NCBI RefSeq assembly: GCF_000159955.1
Contig: NZ_GG695975.1
Coordinates: 112,895 to 164,875, forward strand
Direction of reading: 5' to 3'
DNA: 51,981 nt
DNA from: Paenibacillus sp. oral taxon 786 str. D14
GTDB lineage: Bacteria; Bacillota; Bacilli; Paenibacillales; Paenibacillaceae
Of this stretch, positions 49,608 to 51,981 are shown piece by piece. A program made the translations under genes and the position numbers. Within the stretch, counting starts at the first letter, position 1. The number at the start of each line of letters is the position of its first letter. The notes under the pieces are model-generated. The model did not search any database, had not been told where the DNA came from, and was given only the letters and a program-made list of their open reading frames with translations.

Positions 49608-51143
49608 GTGGTGCTTGTACTGTCATTATTGCTGATGACCGCCATTCTGCTATTCGCCCATCCGACAAGAGAGCCAAATCGTTGGGCCGGTTCAGTCGCT
49701 TTTTTCTCTGTACTCGGAGAGTTGACTATCGCCATAGATGAGAAGATAATTCCCGTAATTGTCCCCTTGGCAAACGGTCCAATTATAGCCGGATTAGAGT
49801 GGGTAAAAGGTTTTTTTTACTTCTTAGCCTTATACTTGCCTCCCTATTCATTATTGATGTTCAGCTTGAGCTATGCGGGGTGGTTTCAACGGCGAAAGAG
49901 TTGGAAGCGCTCCATAATCGTCGGGGCACTGATACCGGTTCTGATCATGTTTCTTCTACCTTCAGAGGCTTCACGTGATACACGACCGATACCGTTCTGG
50001 GCAATGATTTATTACGCTACCGCAGCAGTGCCATGCTTGAGGTTGGCATACCGTGAAGTTGATAAGAGGATCAGGCAGCAACACCGTGTGGTCTGTTGGA
50101 TTGTTGTACCGTCGATCGGTTTTGTACTGCTTTTCGATTATATTCTGCCTTTGCTCCAATTCCACCCGCCCTTTGATACCAAACGTGCTGGTTTAGCAGC
50201 CGTGTGCATTTTCTTTTTTGTATTTGTTGTACGTTACGGTGTATTGGGCGTCCGAATCCGATTGGAGAAGTATTCCACATCCCCAGAGCCATATGGGGAG
50301 ACTCCGCTTACATTTCAATTCTATCATGCTTTAAAAAGTGAACTTGGAAAAATACAGATTGCAGCCAGACGTATATTTTATCTTGCCCAACGGACCAAGC
50401 AACAGGAATTGTATCGGGATACATCTCATTTGATCGATGCTACCGAGCGGATTATGGCAATAGCTTTCCGTTTTCGTAATTCATCACAACAGTTGGTATT
50501 GTACGAGCAGTCATGCATTATAAATGAACTCGTTGAGCAACTATTGAATAGCTTGACGGGAGAATTTTGCAGCAAGAATCTTATCGTCCGAAAAAAATTG
50601 GATGAATCGATTGTTTTGTGTTGTGATTCTGTTCACGTGCAGCAAGTCATGAAGAACCTCTTCTATAATGCCATTGAAGCGATGTCCGAAGGAGGGTGTC
50701 TGACAATAACGTCGAGTCTGTCGCAAGAAACGCTGGATATCTCTGTTCGTGATTCCGGTTGCGGCATCGCTCCGGAAGCAATGCCGTATATTTTTGAACC
50801 TCATTTTACAACCAAGTCGAACGAAGAGAACGATGGATTGGGTTTATTCTACAGTCATGAAGTCATGCGTCACCATCAAGGATCCATCGAGGTACAAAGT
50901 CTAATCGGAATCGGTACGACATTTACGCTTCATTTTCCCATCCAAAGAGTCATTCGTCATTCACCGCCATTGAACCGATGGGAGGGAGACCATGAGCAAG
51001 ATCAAAGTATTATTGGTGGAAGACGATCCGGTGTGGAACGAATATATATCCGAAACGGTGAATCGAGAACCGGATTTGTTTTTGGTCGGAACGGCTCGGA
51101 CGAAAGTCAATGCAATTCGCATTGTCAGTATGTTAGACATTGA
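49608..51143 (+). CDS. membrane sensor histidine kinase under c-di-GMP riboswitch control
   Basis: This 511-residue protein starts at GTG 49608 (RBS GAGGGAGGGA). About seven membrane segments fill residues 1-210. The phosphoacceptor helix has FYHALKSELGKIQIA (His about residue 240). The ATPase domain has N-box NLFYNAIEAM, G1 DSGCGIAPE, F-box FEPHFTTK and G2 GLGLFYSHEV. The ORF does not stop after the HATPase end (FTLHFPI) but continues about 65 residues, overlapping the response-regulator gene by 152 bp in another frame. The ligand is unknown. Confidence 0.88.
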   Translation: MVLVLSLLLMTAILLFAHPTREPNRWAGSVAFFSVLGELTIAIDEKIIPVIVPLANGPIIAGLEWVKGFFYFLALYLPPYSLLMFSLSYAGWFQRRKSWKRSIIVGALIPVLIMFLLPSEASRDTRPIPFWAMIYYATAAVPCLRLAYREVDKRIRQQHRVVCWIVVPSIGFVLLFDYILPLLQFHPPFDTKRAGLAAVCIFFFVFVVRYGVLGVRIRLEKYSTSPEPYGETPLTFQFYHALKSELGKIQIAARRIFYLAQRTKQQELYRDTSHLIDATERIMAIAFRFRNSSQQLVLYEQSCIINELVEQLLNSLTGEFCSKNLIVRKKLDESIVLCCDSVHVQQVMKNLFYNAIEAMSEGGCLTITSSLSQETLDISVRDSGCGIAPEAMPYIFEPHFTTKSNEENDGLGLFYSHEVMRHHQGSIEVQSLIGIGTTFTLHFPIQRVIRHSPPLNRWEGDHEQDQSIIGGRRSGVERIYIRNGESRTGFVFGRNGSDESQCNSHCQYVRH

Positions 51144-51627
51144 TGTGGTACTATTGGATGTGGTGTTGGATGGGAAAAAAGCAGACGGGCTTGACGCAGC
51201 GCTCGAAATTGTCTGCATGAGTAAGGCGAAAGTCATCATGCTTACGGTATTAGACCAGGCAGAGATCGTTTCCGAGGCGTTCGGCAACGGTGCTTTCAAT
51301 TATATTGTCAAAACGGCGCTCGAAGATATTCCGGAGGCTATTCGAGCTGCACATTCGGGACTATCCTCCATTCATGCTTCGGCTGCAGGCGTGCTTCGAT
51401 CCGAATTTGTTCGAATGAAGCAACAAGAAATGCGCCAAAATTTGACGCGAACCGAAGTTGAAATCCTCCGTTTTATTCATAATGGTCATACCCGTTCCGC
51501 AATTGGGGAACATTTGCATATAACGGAAAGTACGGCCAAAAAGCATGTAAACCGAGTGATTCGAAAATTAAAGGTTCATACCGGTAGAGAAGCTGCCAAA
51601 AAAGCAAAATTGAAAGGAATATTATAA
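50992..51627 (+). CDS. NarL/FixJ-type response regulator
   Basis: This 211-residue regulator has a receiver domain (residues 3-120) with acidic VEDDPVW, the phosphoacceptor Asp in VVLLDVVLDG and Lys in NYIVKTA. A C-terminal LuxR-type helix-turn-helix follows (NLTRTEVEILRFIHNGHTRS, then AIGEHLHITESTAKKHVNRV). RBS is GGGAGG. It is the partner of the overlapping kinase. A terminator follows. Confidence 0.9.
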   Translation: MSKIKVLLVEDDPVWNEYISETVNREPDLFLVGTARTKVNAIRIVSMLDIDVVLLDVVLDGKKADGLDAALEIVCMSKAKVIMLTVLDQAEIVSEAFGNGAFNYIVKTALEDIPEAIRAAHSGLSSIHASAAGVLRSEFVRMKQQEMRQNLTRTEVEILRFIHNGHTRSAIGEHLHITESTAKKHVNRVIRKLKVHTGREAAKKAKLKGIL

Positions 51628-51656
51628 AGTCCATGTGTATTGATATAGAAAACCGG

Positions 51657-51699
51657 GAATAGCACCTTTAGCCAATACAGGGTAGATGCTATTCTTTTT
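51657..51699 (+). terminator. terminator of the two-component operon
   Basis: GAATAGCA (51657-51664) pairs perfectly with TGCTATTC (51687-51694), followed by TTTTTG. The remaining 280 bp to the window end hold no supported gene. Confidence 0.8.
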
Positions 51700-51981
51700 G
51701 TTTGTTAGTCAAACAACCAGTCAGGAATGCGTAACCAGCCGTCGACTGAAATCTGACGACTGGCTACCTATCCCTGCCTCACAATCAAGGGTATTTAAAC
51801 TTTTAAGCTTTAGTATCTATGTTTTGTCCGCGATATTGATCTTGCTTCTCTGGTTTGTGCTGCTGATGCACTGTTTCAGTATGTTGGTGATCTAACGATG
51901 TTTTCCTAGTCCCTCCGTGCATATTTCCCATCCCGCAATTCTTTGGCATTGCTGAATTCGATATACCGCTTACTGCCATAG

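Overview
The window is a stretch of a Gram-positive, endospore-forming Bacillota chromosome, most likely from the family Paenibacillaceae. The evidence is the DnaB/DnaI-type replication initiation pair, sda, the SinR/SinI/TasA/SipW matrix genes, HemQ, a three-subunit succinate dehydrogenase (SdhCAB), KtrAB behind a c-di-AMP riboswitch, and two GEMM-I c-di-GMP riboswitches. AGGAGG-type ribosome binding sites and TTG/GTG starts are common. All assignments are from reading the sequence; no database search was possible.

Region 1 (1 to about 12.95 kb) is an integrated phage-like element. It has a leftward Cro/CI-type repressor gene and a divergent strong promoter. A compact rightward train of about 25 small genes follows, including a sigma-like protein, a winged-helix replication-type protein, Cys-rich mini-proteins, a cold-shock-domain protein, a scaffold-like pair, a proteasome-fold/tail-fibre fusion and a phBC6A51-type small terminase. 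No large terminase, portal or major capsid gene follows the small terminase. Instead the element ends within about 700 bp, at the 3' tail of a HesB/IscA-type (erpA/yutM) gene. This layout resembles a phage-inducible chromosomal island (satellite) inserted in erpA; a deleted prophage is the alternative. A 0.9-kb non-coding block with phased repeats (about 2.1-3.0 kb) is a candidate origin.

Region 2 (13-20.6 kb) is core chromosome: an AI-2E-family permease, an ATP-grasp protein, sda behind a cluster of DnaA boxes, ferredoxin-NADP reductase (YumC), a type II NADH dehydrogenase, hemQ and yuiB.

Region 3 (20.7-24.5 kb) is a biofilm-matrix module. sinR, a TasA/CalY protein, SipW and a TapA-like protein lie leftward. 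Palindromic SinR-type operators lie upstream of the TapA-like gene. Divergent from them is a c-di-GMP-I riboswitch directly in front of a 57-residue SinI-type antirepressor. This suggests a direct route from c-di-GMP through SinI and SinR to matrix genes.

Region 4 (24.7-40.3 kb) holds dnaB-dnaI, trxA, uvrC, a CPBP protease, ktrB-ktrA, an ArsB/NhaD-type permease, a LysR regulator and sdhCAB.

Region 5 (40.4-48.05 kb) is AT-rich accessory DNA. A tyrosine recombinase is followed by a promoter, an attI-like core, and three promoterless genes, each followed by a related 125-165 bp (third one truncated) inverted-repeat element whose outer arms have attC-like R/L box geometry. This looks like an integron-like cassette array with cloverleaf-like recombination sites. 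A frameshifted helical-repeat gene and a nuclease-like partner come next, then a tRNA-Leu with a mispaired acceptor stem that probably marks an island edge.

Region 6 (48.05-51.98 kb) has gene debris, then a second c-di-GMP-I riboswitch with an intrinsic terminator ahead of a membrane histidine kinase and a NarL-type response regulator.
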